Part shown: piece after piece, positions 26,087-34,034 of the stretch
How the letters are laid out: each line of letters starts with the position of its first letter
How positions within the stretch are numbered: the stretch's first letter is position 1
Source: Natrialba taiwanensis DSM 12281
Lineage (GTDB): Archaea > Halobacteriota > Halobacteria > Halobacteriales > Natrialbaceae
Length of the DNA stretch: 48,251 bases
Assembly (NCBI RefSeq): GCF_000337595.1
Contig: NZ_AOIL01000052.1
Location: forward strand, 33,910 to 82,160
Direction: 5' to 3'
Program-made: the position numbers and the translations under genes
Notes under the pieces: generated by a model
What the model was told of the DNA's origin: nothing
Seen by the model: the letters and a program-made list of their open reading frames with translations, nothing else
Databases searched by the model: none

Positions 26087-26484
26087 TGAGACGGTGGCTA
26101 CCAGCGACGTACAACGTTCTGCTGTTTCTCGTTCCGGCACTCCTGTATCCGATTATGGGGCGTTTCATCGGCGAGCCGTTTACGGAGCCGACGATCATGG
26201 AGTTGACCGTTGTGCCGGCTGCGATCGTCCTCGGGGGGAACGTTGCCTACGCCATCCGCACCGAGCACGGTGATTCCGGCGTCGTCGACGAGCGGGATCT
26301 ACGCAACATTCGCACCGCGCTCGCGGGGGCAGGCATCGTGCTTCTCGGGTCGCTCGTCGCCGTCTACGTCGGCTACGCGACCGCGACCCGGGCCGCACCG
26401 GCCGCCGTCGACTACCTCGCGGTGGCCGGGGTCGCGACGATCTTCGCCATCTTGGGAGGGACGGAACTCCAGCAACGACTGTAG
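26086..26484 (+). CDS. Membrane protein, possibly DUF2178-like
   Basis: A 132-residue protein with four membrane helices (YNVLLFLVPALLYPIMG, ELTVVPAAIVLGGNVAYAI, TALAGAGIVLLGSLVAVYVGYAT, AVDYLAVAGVATIFAILGGTEL). Membrane proteins of this size paired with a small Cro/XRE regulator are common in archaea and Gram-positive bacteria, and often belong to DUF2178. The match here is by context and layout rather than by motif. The regulator follows after 2 bp. Confidence 0.75.
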   Translation: MRRWLPATYNVLLFLVPALLYPIMGRFIGEPFTEPTIMELTVVPAAIVLGGNVAYAIRTEHGDSGVVDERDLRNIRTALAGAGIVLLGSLVAVYVGYATATRAAPAAVDYLAVAGVATIFAILGGTELQQRL

Positions 26485-26486
26485 AC

Positions 26487-26684
26487 ATGGAAAACAGACT
26501 GCGGGTCAAACGCGCGGAGGCGGAGATCACACAACAGGAACTCGCCGACGCGGTCGGCGTCAGCCGCCAGACGATCTACGCGATAGAGAAGTCGAAGTAC
26601 GATCCCTCGCTCGAACTGGCGTTCAAACTCGCCGAGTACTTCGAGTGTTCGATCGAAGAGCTGTTCGAGCCGGATTTCGAGTAA
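26487..26684 (+). CDS. XRE-family HTH regulator
   Basis: A 65-residue, single-domain DNA-binding protein. The helix-turn-helix is ITQQELADAVGVSRQTIYAIEKSKYDPSLELAFKLAEYF and the C-terminus is CSIEELFEPDFE, the pattern of YozG/Cro-like regulators. It is the last gene of an operon with two membrane proteins (2-bp gap). I infer that it represses its own operon, possibly through the dyad at 25781-25819. Confidence 0.92.
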   Translation: MENRLRVKRAEAEITQQELADAVGVSRQTIYAIEKSKYDPSLELAFKLAEYFECSIEELFEPDFE

Positions 26685-26716
26685 CAGCCGTTCAAACCGG
26701 AAGCCGAGTTGCGCCG

Positions 26717-27670
26717 TTACGCGCCGTTTTCAGGCTCGGCACTGTCGGTCTCGGCTCCGGAGTCGGCCGCATCCTCGCGTTCAGCCTTGCGCTCGTCGTC
26801 GAGCGCCCAGTCCCGCGTCAACGTCGGCGCACCGCGAACGGCGATCGCAGCCGTCGCGAGTCCGAACACCAGAATTCCGACCGCGCCGACGGGGTTGACC
26901 ACGAGTTCGGATCCGCCCTGGGCGAAGACGATCATGGTCGCGCCGAAGGCGTTGAACGTGCCGTGGAAGATCGACGGGGCGATGACTGACTTGGCGTTGA
27001 GCGTGATGTAGGTGTAGACCGGCGACATCGCGAGGCAGGCCGCGACCATCACCCCGACGCCGACGACGGGATAGTTCGGATAGTTGTACCCCTCAAGGAT
27101 CACCGGCGCGTGCCACAACCCCCAGACCAGCCCGGTCGCGGCCGAAGCCGGCCAGAAGCCGTAGGGGGCCAGTTCCGTGAGGAAGACGCCGCGCCAGCCG
27201 AACTCTTCGCCGAATGCGAACACCGCGTTGATCGTCACACCGGCCACGACCGCGACGACGATCGTCACGAGGAGATTGAGCGGCCAGTCCGGCAGCGACG
27301 GCCCGGCGGGTTGCTCCGCGTCGGTCGGCGCGAACTCGGTCCCCTCGCCCGTCAACGGGTTCGCGTCCGGAACGAACGAAACGTCGGGGAGGAGCAAGGC
27401 GATCCCGGTGCCGAGGAGGACGAGCACGAGCGGGACAGCAACGGCGATTGCGAGCCAGCGAAGCCGCCCCCAGGGCGCGCGAAGCCCGGCCTGCTCGAAC
27501 GACGGCGACCCGGTCAGACACGTCACGATTCCGGCCACCATCGGCGTGAACATGTACGCCGGCGCGAAGGCGATCATGCTCACGTCCGTCACGCTGGAGA
27601 TGAGAACGAACGCGCCGGCGAGCACGATCAGCGAACTCAGAAAAACGACGAGCGGGCGGCGGTCGGTCAT
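26717..27670 (-). CDS. CPBP-family intramembrane metalloprotease
   Basis: A 317-residue membrane protein with about eight helices. The family's active-site motifs are in place: EEFGWRGVFL (EExxxR motif 1), GLWHAPVILEGY (motif 2 His) and SIFHGTFNAFGAT (motif 3 His). These proteases (Rce1/CAAX-like) cleave substrates in or near the membrane; archaeal substrates are unknown. A periplasm-side loop of about 40 residues between the third and fourth helices is rich in Pro and acidic residues. The C-terminal tail is charged. The start ATG precedes a clear first helix; the long frame further upstream is not supported. Confidence 0.9.
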   Translation of the reverse strand: MTDRRPLVVFLSSLIVLAGAFVLISSVTDVSMIAFAPAYMFTPMVAGIVTCLTGSPSFEQAGLRAPWGRLRWLAIAVAVPLVLVLLGTGIALLLPDVSFVPDANPLTGEGTEFAPTDAEQPAGPSLPDWPLNLLVTIVVAVVAGVTINAVFAFGEEFGWRGVFLTELAPYGFWPASAATGLVWGLWHAPVILEGYNYPNYPVVGVGVMVAACLAMSPVYTYITLNAKSVIAPSIFHGTFNAFGATMIVFAQGGSELVVNPVGAVGILVFGLATAAIAVRGAPTLTRDWALDDERKAEREDAADSGAETDSAEPENGA

Positions 27671-27874
27671 CGATTCACCACCCGAGACGAGGAGGCGTCG
27701 TACTGTAACATACCTGAACTGTACGCAATGGACGACTAAGTATCCTCCTTCTGATCCGGCGTCTGCGTCGGATCCCGAGTCCGGTTCTGGGGTGGGCCAC
27801 TCCCGTACCACAAAGCGGCTCCCGGCGGCCCGCAGAAACACAACACACACGAGTCGCGACACCGAACAGGCTGT

Positions 27875-28504
27875 ATGAGCGACACCAACCGCGAGGAGAG
27901 CGATACGAAAGCCGGACCCGGTGCCGACGCTGACGCTGACATCGATACCGACCAGTGGCGTGACGAACTCGAGGCTAAACGCACCGAGAAGGACGAGTTC
28001 TTCGCCGAGCATCCGCAGTCGCCGATCCCGCCGGAGGAACGCGAAAGCTTCGACGGACTCGACTACTTCGATCCCGATCCGGACTACCGCGTCACCGCGA
28101 CCGTCGAGGCCCACGACGAACCCGAAGTCGTCCTGATGGAGACAACCGCGGGCCGAGAAATGCGGTACCTTCGAGCCGCCACCCTCACGTTCGACCTCGA
28201 CCGGGCGGATGCCGACCTCGAAGACACGACGGCCGAACTCGCGGCGTACCAACTCGAGAGCCCCAACGAGGAAGCGTACTTCGTTCCCTTCCGCGACAAG
28301 ACGACCGGCCAGCAGACCTACGACGGCGGACGCTACATGGAACTAGCTGCCGACCGAGATCTCGAGACTGACGATGAACTCGTCGTCGACTTCAACCTCG
28401 CGTACTCGCCGTTCTGTGCGTTCAGCGAGACGTTCGACTGTCCGCTCCCACCGGAGGAGAACTGGCTCGACGTGGCGATTCCAGCGGGAGAGCGCCACAA
28501 GTAA
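27875..28504 (+). CDS. DUF1684 domain protein
   Basis: A 209-residue soluble protein. It begins with an acidic low-complexity head (to ~28) and then has the DUF1684 pattern: WRDELEAKRTEKDEFFAEHPQSPIP, FDGLDYFDPDPDYR, the middle with YFVPFRDKTTGQQTYDGGRYMEL, and the C-terminal VDFNLAYSPFCAFSETFDCPLPPEENWLDVAIPAGE. The conserved NxAYxPxC-type Asn/Tyr/Cys cluster suggests an active or metal site, but no activity is established. It is a single gene. Confidence 0.88.
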   Translation: MSDTNREESDTKAGPGADADADIDTDQWRDELEAKRTEKDEFFAEHPQSPIPPEERESFDGLDYFDPDPDYRVTATVEAHDEPEVVLMETTAGREMRYLRAATLTFDLDRADADLEDTTAELAAYQLESPNEEAYFVPFRDKTTGQQTYDGGRYMELAADRDLETDDELVVDFNLAYSPFCAFSETFDCPLPPEENWLDVAIPAGERHK

Positions 28505-28549
28505 CGCTCGGTAGCCGACTGACTCGTCGTCTGTCACGCACAGACATGT

Positions 28550-28562
28550 GTTTCAACTGGAA
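28550..28562 (-). promoter_or_regulatory. ORB-like half, minus orientation, outside oriC
   Basis: The minus strand reads TTCCAGTTGAAAC, which matches the core of the oriC ORBs (CCAGTYGAAAC) exactly but lacks the following G-run. It pairs with an opposite element 45 bp to the right. Confidence 0.4.
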
Positions 28563-28606
28563 GAGAACGGATAGTAGACGGTTCGACACCATCGATAGAG
28601 CGGGTT

Positions 28607-28625
28607 CGAGTCGAAACAGAGGGGG
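28607..28625 (+). promoter_or_regulatory. ORB-like element, plus orientation, outside oriC
   Basis: CGAGTCGAAACAGAGGGGG keeps the GTCGAAAC core and the G-run of the oriC boxes with a changed first base pair. It lies in the gap between two convergent genes, 5.3 kb left of oriC. Confidence 0.4.
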
Positions 28626-28672
28626 AACGGCGATCAGCGGATGGGACTATCGGCGACCCCTGACCGGCGACC

Positions 28673-29353
28673 TTACGGGGCGACGCCGACGGTAAGCAGC
28701 GTCCCGAACTCGCGATAGCGTTCGACCATCTCCTCGCGGGTATCCCAGTTCTCCGTCGGGAACTCGGGCTCGGCGGGGATCATGATCTCGCGGTCGGGAA
28801 TGGTGTCCTGCTCGGCGACGTAGAGCCCCGACTCCCGGAAGGCATCGCGGTACTGCTCGCGGTCCCAGCGGGTCATCTCGATCGAGATCTTCTCCTGCCA
28901 CTGGTGGGAGTGGACGTTTTCCTCGTAGTAGTTGACGGCACAGTAGAAGGTTCCACCAGGACGAAGCACGCGAGCGATCTCCGCGAGCGTTTCGCGCGGA
29001 TCTGCGGCATAGTAAAACGCCTCCATCGACCACACGTGATCGATCGTATCGGCGGCAAACGGGAGCGAGCCGAAATCACCGACGACGTAGGACACCTGCT
29101 CGTCGTCCGTATAGCCCGCCGCGTTATGCGCCATCTCGGGCGACCCATCGAGCCCGTAAATTCGACCCGCACCCTTGGTATCTCGAAGCGCCCGGCCCGC
29201 ATAGCCGCTCCCACACCCCAGATCGAGCACCGTATCACCGGGTTCGACCGGAATGCGGGCGAGTGCGTGTTTTGCCGTGTGCCAGTGGCGCTCCTCCATT
29301 CCTCGATCGCGACCGCTCGTGGCCCAGTCGTCGAACTCCTCGCGTACGCTCAT
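28673..29353 (-). CDS. Class I SAM-dependent methyltransferase
   Basis: A 226-residue Rossmann methyltransferase. Motif I is TVLDLGCGSGYAGRAL, followed by an acidic residue in IYGLDGSPEM, motif II/III VVGDFGSLPFAADTIDHVWSMEAFYY and ARVLRPGGTFYCAVNYYEEN. The C-terminal part (HQWQEKISIEMTRWDREQYRD) probably shapes the substrate pocket; the family is UbiE/COQ5-like but the substrate is not deducible. The ATG at 29353 starts MSVREEFDDWATSGRDRGME, a typical N-terminus. A DtxR-type dyad lies 108 bp upstream, next to a TATA-like ATATTTTTA on the same strand. Confidence 0.9.
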   Translation of the reverse strand: MSVREEFDDWATSGRDRGMEERHWHTAKHALARIPVEPGDTVLDLGCGSGYAGRALRDTKGAGRIYGLDGSPEMAHNAAGYTDDEQVSYVVGDFGSLPFAADTIDHVWSMEAFYYAADPRETLAEIARVLRPGGTFYCAVNYYEENVHSHQWQEKISIEMTRWDREQYRDAFRESGLYVAEQDTIPDREIMIPAEPEFPTENWDTREEMVERYREFGTLLTVGVAP

Positions 29354-29460
29354 GTCCGTTCTACGTCGCTCCGTGTGCAAAACGAGTTCGGCTTGCACCG
29401 ACGGCCGAAACTGGTGACTGGCGTGTCACAATTGCCGTGTATTCTCACAGCGACAGATTC

Positions 29461-29476
29461 TTTAGGGTAGCCTAAA
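29461..29476. promoter_or_regulatory. DtxR/IdeR-type metal-regulator operator
   Basis: TTTAGGGTAGCCTAAA has perfect 6-bp arms. It matches the first 14 bases of the bacterial DtxR consensus (TTAGGTTAGCCTAA) at 13 of 14 positions. Haloarchaea use DtxR-family iron/manganese repressors. A TATA-like A/T stretch overlaps its right flank (to ~29482). Read leftward it would control the methyltransferase, read rightward the gene at 29694. Confidence 0.6.
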
Positions 29477-29658
29477 AATATACGCGTGGAGAGAAACAGG
29501 CCGGCCGAACTACCGTGGGCATCGGTGGTGGCCGTCACTGACGGCGCGACTCTCCGAATGGCGATCTTTTAGCGAGTACTCGAAAACGCGCGACAGCAAG
29601 AACAGTATGCGGTGACTTGACCGAGAAGCCGATGGCGGCGAGTTCACATCGATCCGCA

Positions 29659-29666
29659 CTATTAAG
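29659..29666 (+). promoter_or_regulatory. TATA element of the gene at 29694
   Basis: CTATTAAG lies 28-35 bp before the ATG, the position expected for a leaderless transcript. Confidence 0.5.
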
Positions 29667-29693
29667 TCGATCCCGGAAGTTGTTCACGCCAGT

Positions 29694-30272
29694 ATGGATT
29701 ACACGCTCGAGATCGAGGAGACACCCACCGGGGTACCGGGTGGGACAGGCATTCTCTTGCTCCATCCAAGTACCGGCGAAACTGACCGCATCGACACCGA
29801 TTTTCTCAAAACCGATACGGATCATTTCCTCGTCGTCTCCACTCGAACGACTGCCCGCGAGGCCAAACAGAAACTCGAGTACTACGATGTCGACGAAGAC
29901 CGCGCCGAAATCCTCGACACTCTCAGCATCGAACACGGCTATTCGCGCCGCCAGAGCGACAGCGTCCACTACGTCGCTGCCCCCGACGATGTCGACGGCA
30001 TCGTCGACCACATCGACGGCTTTCTCGACGCCCACGACGGCAAACTCAGAATCAGCTTCGACTCCGTCACCGAACTCGCCTACTACGCCGGCGATGAAGA
30101 GGCACTCGACGCCGTCAACCGCATCCTCGAACTCCTCGCAGCGTACGACGCCGTCGGTCTCTTTCACGTCTCCGAAGACCCTCACGATCCCGAACTCGTC
30201 GAACGATTCCGGGAGCGCTTTGACGGCGTGATCGACCTCGACGAGGACGGAAGCATCGACGTCGATTTCTGA
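29694..30272 (+). CDS. Conserved haloarchaeal protein, degenerate RecA-like fold
   Basis: A 192-residue acidic protein. Its alternating strands (GILLLHPSTGETDRIDTDFLKTDTDHFLVVSTRTTAREAKQKLEYY, KLRISFDSVTELAYYAGDEEALDAVNRILELLAAYDAVGLFHVSEDPHD) resemble the haloarchaeal DUF7090/DUF7504 group, which I read as a RecA/KaiC-like core without Walker A. Such proteins are often linked to signalling, but no function is established. It starts with MDYTLEIEETP, supported by the TATA element upstream. Confidence 0.75.
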   Translation: MDYTLEIEETPTGVPGGTGILLLHPSTGETDRIDTDFLKTDTDHFLVVSTRTTAREAKQKLEYYDVDEDRAEILDTLSIEHGYSRRQSDSVHYVAAPDDVDGIVDHIDGFLDAHDGKLRISFDSVTELAYYAGDEEALDAVNRILELLAAYDAVGLFHVSEDPHDPELVERFRERFDGVIDLDEDGSIDVDF

Positions 30273-30351
30273 CGACGGCCGCGGCGGTTCCGAAATATAC
30301 ACACAGGCACACGTATTGCTCCACCCGAAACTCAAACTCGGGGCGTCGTTC

Positions 30352-31140
30352 TCACTCCGCAAGCGCATCGAACGTTTTCTCCGCCCACCTGATCGCATAC
30401 TCGCGCCCGTGGTGACGATACGCGTCCGTATCGAGCGCCCCAAACGGTGCCGGTAACTCGATCGCGTGTTTGATCGCCGCACACGCGAGTTCAGTCGCGT
30501 CCGCAAAGTCCGTGTCACCGCGTGCGACCGCCCGCGATAATTCCCCAACGCGGTCTTCGAGTCTCGTTCCCGCATCCTGCCAGGAATCGCCGAGAGTCGC
30601 GCGGTCGGCCTGGTCGTGCCACGTCGCGAACGTCTCGCGCGTCTGCAGTCCCAGCCAGCCATCGTACAGCGCCGCAGCGATCTGGTAGGTGCTGTTGGGC
30701 CCGCGCTCGACCGCCCGGTCGAGATCTACGTACCGCTCCTCGAAGAACCCGAGGAAGTGTTCGGGTGTCTCGAGTCCCAGTTCGACGAACGCCTCCGCGA
30801 GCAGGAACTCGATGAACGGCTCCGGCGATCCCTCGACGCGCGGTTTGACGAGCACGATCGGCGGATCGGTCTGGCGCGTCCAGACGACGCTGCCATCGCC
30901 CGGCATCCCGATCGTCAGATCTGAACTCGCGTAGCGAGCGAGCAGCGTCGGGGCATCTGCGGGGAGCCACGCGTCGGGATAGCTCACCGGGTCGAGTCCG
31001 TCGACGAGGAGGCCGAGGTCCTCCGCCTGCGCGGGCGGCAGCGTCTCGAAGTCACGCTCACAGTCAATAACGAGTGCGTCCGGAGCGTGTTCGTCCCGAA
31101 CGGCCTCGGCCGGGGGTGAGAGGTCGCTGGTCTCGAACAT
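30352..31140 (-). CDS. Conserved haloarchaeal hypothetical protein (DUF7089-like)
   Basis: A 262-residue soluble, acidic protein. Recognisable conserved patches are ALVIDCERDFETLPPAQAEDLGLLVD, GSPEPFIEFLLAEAFVELGLETPEHFLGFFEERY and the C-terminal YRHHGREYAIRWAEKTFDAL. The pattern matches a haloarchaea-only family of unknown function. Its ATG overlaps the stop of the 29-residue membrane peptide upstream by one base, so the pair is translationally coupled. Confidence 0.8.
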   Translation of the reverse strand: MFETSDLSPPAEAVRDEHAPDALVIDCERDFETLPPAQAEDLGLLVDGLDPVSYPDAWLPADAPTLLARYASSDLTIGMPGDGSVVWTRQTDPPIVLVKPRVEGSPEPFIEFLLAEAFVELGLETPEHFLGFFEERYVDLDRAVERGPNSTYQIAAALYDGWLGLQTRETFATWHDQADRATLGDSWQDAGTRLEDRVGELSRAVARGDTDFADATELACAAIKHAIELPAPFGALDTDAYRHHGREYAIRWAEKTFDALAE

Positions 31141-31229
31141 CAGGCGAAGACGCTCTGGAAGACCAGCAGGATCGACAGCAGCGCCGATACGGCGACCGTT
31201 GCGACGACAACCTTGGTTGCAGTGCTCAT
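31140..31229 (-). CDS. 29-residue single-span membrane peptide
   Basis: The sequence is MSTATKVVVATVAVSALLSILLVFQSVFA (given here as one helix, residues 7-27). It is too short for most gene callers. Evidence for coding is the one-base TGATG overlap with the next gene, the ATG start, and a clean hydrophobic helix with a short polar head. The in-frame extension upstream (Arg-rich, to 31328) does not look coding. The function is unknown; it might anchor its partner at the membrane. Confidence 0.65.
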   Translation of the reverse strand: MSTATKVVVATVAVSALLSILLVFQSVFA

Positions 31230-31376
31230 GGTCCGAACCTGTCGCCCGTCTCGCTTAAATCCATCTGTCCCAGCCGAACGGCATGCGGTCTTCGGTCTGC
31301 GGCACGCAGTCTTTAGTCCGCGATTCACGGCTATAGGATCACGGCTATAGGATCACAACTACAGGAGAAACAGCCC

Positions 31377-32489
31377 TCACTCGCCCTCATCGCGCCACGA
31401 ATCCGGAACGTCGATTACGTATCGACCATCCTCCTGCAGCGAAATGATGTACTCCTCCCGGTTATACAGCTCCATTAGATTGAGCTCGTACTGCCCAGGC
31501 TGGACGATCTTGATACTCTCGAACTGCTTGTTGAGTTCTTCCCGCAGTTCCTCCATCGACGGGGTCTCTCCCGTCGGTTCGCTGACGACACGCCCGTGGT
31601 CCGGTGACCCTTCGGCAGCCGCCTGTGCATTGCCGGAAGGCGAATCCGTCGCAGGAACCGAACCCGGACCCGGTGCCGACGGCGATGTCGGATCACTGGG
31701 CGAGGACGGAGACGAGTCCGGTTCGGACGGCACTGTCGACCCGGTCGGCAACTCGTCCGTCGCGACCACCTCGCTCCTGGCGTCCGACTGCGCCGTATTC
31801 TCGCTGTCCGCCATCGTCATCCGACTCGGACTCGCACTCGAATTCGGACCTGCACTCGAAGTCGTCTCCGTGTCTGCAGCTGCGGCCGAACGCGACTCCC
31901 CATCCGGACACGAACTCGGACTCGCACTCGAATTTGAACTCGAGTCCGATACATCACCGTGCTCGCCCTCCGGACTCGTCGATCGGTCTTCAGGACGGCG
32001 AGCAGTATCGGGCCACTCCTCGAACGACCCGAGTTCACCCGACTCCGCCATCTCCGCCGACAAGTCACCATCTGAACTCGCATCTGCAGCCGCTGCAGAC
32101 GCTGTCTCGGAGGAGGAAGGAGACGAAGAGGAAGAGGAGGACCCGGTAGACGGCCACGCCGACGACTCATCGACCGACGCATCCGCTTCGTCTCTCGAAA
32201 CCCAATCGCGGACGGTTTCTGCGGCGCGAGAGGTCATTCCGCTGGAATCGGATTCTGATTCCACCTCTGATTTCGATGCTGACGCCGACTTCGACTTCGA
32301 TCCCGTCTTCACCGAGTCGGATGGCTGCTCCGCCGCCGAGTTCCGGCCGGCGCTCGAATCCGCTGCTGACCCCATCGCCGACGACGGCGTAAACTGAAAC
32401 TTGTTCCCGTTGCAGTCGGGACAGCCCGAGAGCATCTCCTTGGAGCCATCGGGAAACGTCCGACCGCAGTTCGTGCATTCGTGTGGCAT
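31377..32489 (-). CDS. oapC: Origin-associated zinc-ribbon protein OapC
   Basis: A 370-residue protein with three parts: an N-terminal zinc ribbon with CxxC pairs (HECTNCGRTF and SGCPDCNGNKF, residues 5-30), a ~240-residue disordered linker very rich in Ser, Glu, Ala and Pro, and a C-terminal conserved domain (EELREELNKQFESIKIVQPGQYELNLMELYNREEYIISLQEDGRYVID). OapC lies beside oriC in many haloarchaea together with OapA and OapB; a role in replication initiation or segregation is inferred from this conserved linkage only. It is the last gene of the oapABC operon (6-bp gap from oapB). The linker DNA holds imperfect repeats such as ACTCGGACTCGCACTCGAA at ~31826 and ~31917. Confidence 0.9.
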   Translation of the reverse strand: MPHECTNCGRTFPDGSKEMLSGCPDCNGNKFQFTPSSAMGSAADSSAGRNSAAEQPSDSVKTGSKSKSASASKSEVESESDSSGMTSRAAETVRDWVSRDEADASVDESSAWPSTGSSSSSSSPSSSETASAAAADASSDGDLSAEMAESGELGSFEEWPDTARRPEDRSTSPEGEHGDVSDSSSNSSASPSSCPDGESRSAAAADTETTSSAGPNSSASPSRMTMADSENTAQSDARSEVVATDELPTGSTVPSEPDSSPSSPSDPTSPSAPGPGSVPATDSPSGNAQAAAEGSPDHGRVVSEPTGETPSMEELREELNKQFESIKIVQPGQYELNLMELYNREEYIISLQEDGRYVIDVPDSWRDEGE

Positions 32490-32495
32490 GAGTTT

Positions 32496-32903
32496 CTAAT
32501 CACGGGAGACGAGCGCGCTGATCAGCGTTTCGTCCTTGTGTAGGGTCTCGATCTGGTTTGCCGGTCCGATTACCGTCAACTTCGTCTCCGACTCGTTGTT
32601 GCCCATGATCCGGCCGAGCAACGACGAATCGCGCGTCTCCGATTTCGGATACGTCTCGATTTCGATCCCGTTGAACTCGTCCGGACTGATTTCCGACATC
32701 GTCACCTCGATGAGGCGGCTCTCCTCGTCGGGCGTCAACCCTTCTTCTAAGATAACGATGTTGCCATCGTGAACACCATCGAGGATCATCCGAATCTTCT
32801 CCATCGTCGCCATACTGTCCATTCGCTCGCCGCTGATGAGATCGATCTGGACACCGTCAGAGTCTGGGGAATCCGAGTCGTCCGCGTTAGTAGCCTCTGG
32901 CAT
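32496..32903 (-). CDS. oapB: Origin-associated DUF2073 protein OapB
   Basis: A 135-residue protein with the DUF2073 sequence VQIDLISGERMDSMATMEKIRMILDGVHDGNIVILEEGLTPDEESRLIEVTMSEISPDEFNGIEIETYP. The N-terminal 18 residues are acidic and not conserved. It is always found next to the OapA GTPase, suggesting a complex. There is a 6-bp gap to oapA and a 6-bp gap to oapC. The molecular function is unknown. Confidence 0.93.
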   Translation of the reverse strand: MPEATNADDSDSPDSDGVQIDLISGERMDSMATMEKIRMILDGVHDGNIVILEEGLTPDEESRLIEVTMSEISPDEFNGIEIETYPKSETRDSSLLGRIMGNNESETKLTVIGPANQIETLHKDETLISALVSRD

Positions 32904-32909
32904 AGGCGA

Positions 32910-33548
32910 TCACCCGAAGTACTCCGCGATCGAGTCGTACACTTCGTCCATGTTGTCGCCTTCCTTTGCCGACAGCGGGATCGTCTTGTGCTGTGGGAAG
33001 GCGTCTTCGATACGTTTGATGCTCGACTCGTCGAGATCGATCTTGTTCGCGAAGATGAGCACGGGCAGATCGCGAGATTCGATGATGCCGATCAACATCG
33101 TGTTGACCTGGGTGATCGGATCCTCCGCGCTATCGAGCACGTAGACGACGCCGTCGACGTCCTCTCGAAGCCAATGCATCGCCTCGGCGACGCCTTCAGT
33201 CGCCTCTCGCGAACGGCGGATGGCATCGTCTTCTTCCATCTCGTCCGTAAACTCCTCGTAATCGACCTTCGTCGTCACACCGGGCGTGTCGACGATATCG
33301 ATCGTCACCGTCTTGCCGTCGCGTTCGATCTCGACGTTTTCTTTCCTGCGCGCGCGCCGCGTTTCGTGTGGAACGTGGCTTTCGGTCCCGATCGCATCGC
33401 CAGTCCAGTCGCGGGCGATTCGGTTCGCGAGCGTCGTCTTTCCAGCGTTCGGCGGACCATAGATACCGATTCGTTTGGGTTCCTGTTCGGAGAACAGGCG
33501 GTCCGTAACCCGAGAGATACTATCTTTGAGTTCTGTGAACAGTCCCAT
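32910..33548 (-). CDS. oapA: Origin-associated Era-like GTPase OapA
   Basis: A 212-residue GTPase. The G motifs are GPPNAGKTTLANRI (G1), DTPGVTTKVDYEEF (G3), FANKIDLDE (G4, NKxD) and PLSAKEGDN (G5). The start MGLFTELKDSISRVTDRLF is the conserved N-terminus; an upstream in-frame ATG adds 19 unlike residues and is rejected. It is the first gene of the operon oapA-oapB-oapC that runs away from oriC. The promoter lies around 33590-33610, where the minus strand has a CTTAAGT TATA-like stretch. Role in replication is inferred from conserved position. Confidence 0.95.
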   Translation of the reverse strand: MGLFTELKDSISRVTDRLFSEQEPKRIGIYGPPNAGKTTLANRIARDWTGDAIGTESHVPHETRRARRKENVEIERDGKTVTIDIVDTPGVTTKVDYEEFTDEMEEDDAIRRSREATEGVAEAMHWLREDVDGVVYVLDSAEDPITQVNTMLIGIIESRDLPVLIFANKIDLDESSIKRIEDAFPQHKTIPLSAKEGDNMDEVYDSIAEYFG

Positions 33549-33890
33549 CTGTAGGGCCCTCCAGCACCGCGGGGTGCATCTGCGCGTACTACTGACTGAA
33601 CTCACTTAAGCCTACGTCAAACGTATTGAGATTCAGACAACACAGAACGGATATCTATCATGTTCGACATGGATAATTCGTGAACGGTCGATCGACGAAC
33701 TCCGATGAAAACGAACCTTCGAGCAAATCGGTCAGTCAAAGCACGACACTAGATCACGTGATAGGAGATACCATCCATCCATACTCGATACATCATTACG
33801 AGTTCAGATCTGCATCCGGCGGTAGTGAGAAGAGTAGACATGATAGTGTATGAACGAGTGGACCTGCATTATAGACCGTTATGTACTTCT

Positions 33891-33919
33891 CCCCCCCCCC
33901 ACCCCTCCGTTTCAACTGG
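33891..33919 (-). promoter_or_regulatory. Origin recognition box A (minus orientation)
   Basis: The minus strand reads CCAGTTGAAACGGAGGGGT followed by ten G. It aligns with box B in 17 of 19 core positions. The dyad core binds the Orc1 winged helix and the G-run is the haloarchaeal G-string extension. The G-run points away from the unwinding region. Confidence 0.9.
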
Positions 33920-34034
33920 AGAGTTCCGAGAGAAGGCGGCGAGCTCGATGGCTGAGAGAGAAGAGAACTCATCGTTTCCCCTCGAACGATTGTCTGAGAC
34001 GCTCTTCATACAGAATAGCCGGAAACTGACTATT

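Noticed and set aside
33891..33900. Run of ten C as possible assembly error
   Set aside because: A G/C-run is expected at this place in a haloarchaeal ORB, and box B has a similar run. Its exact length may still be uncertain.
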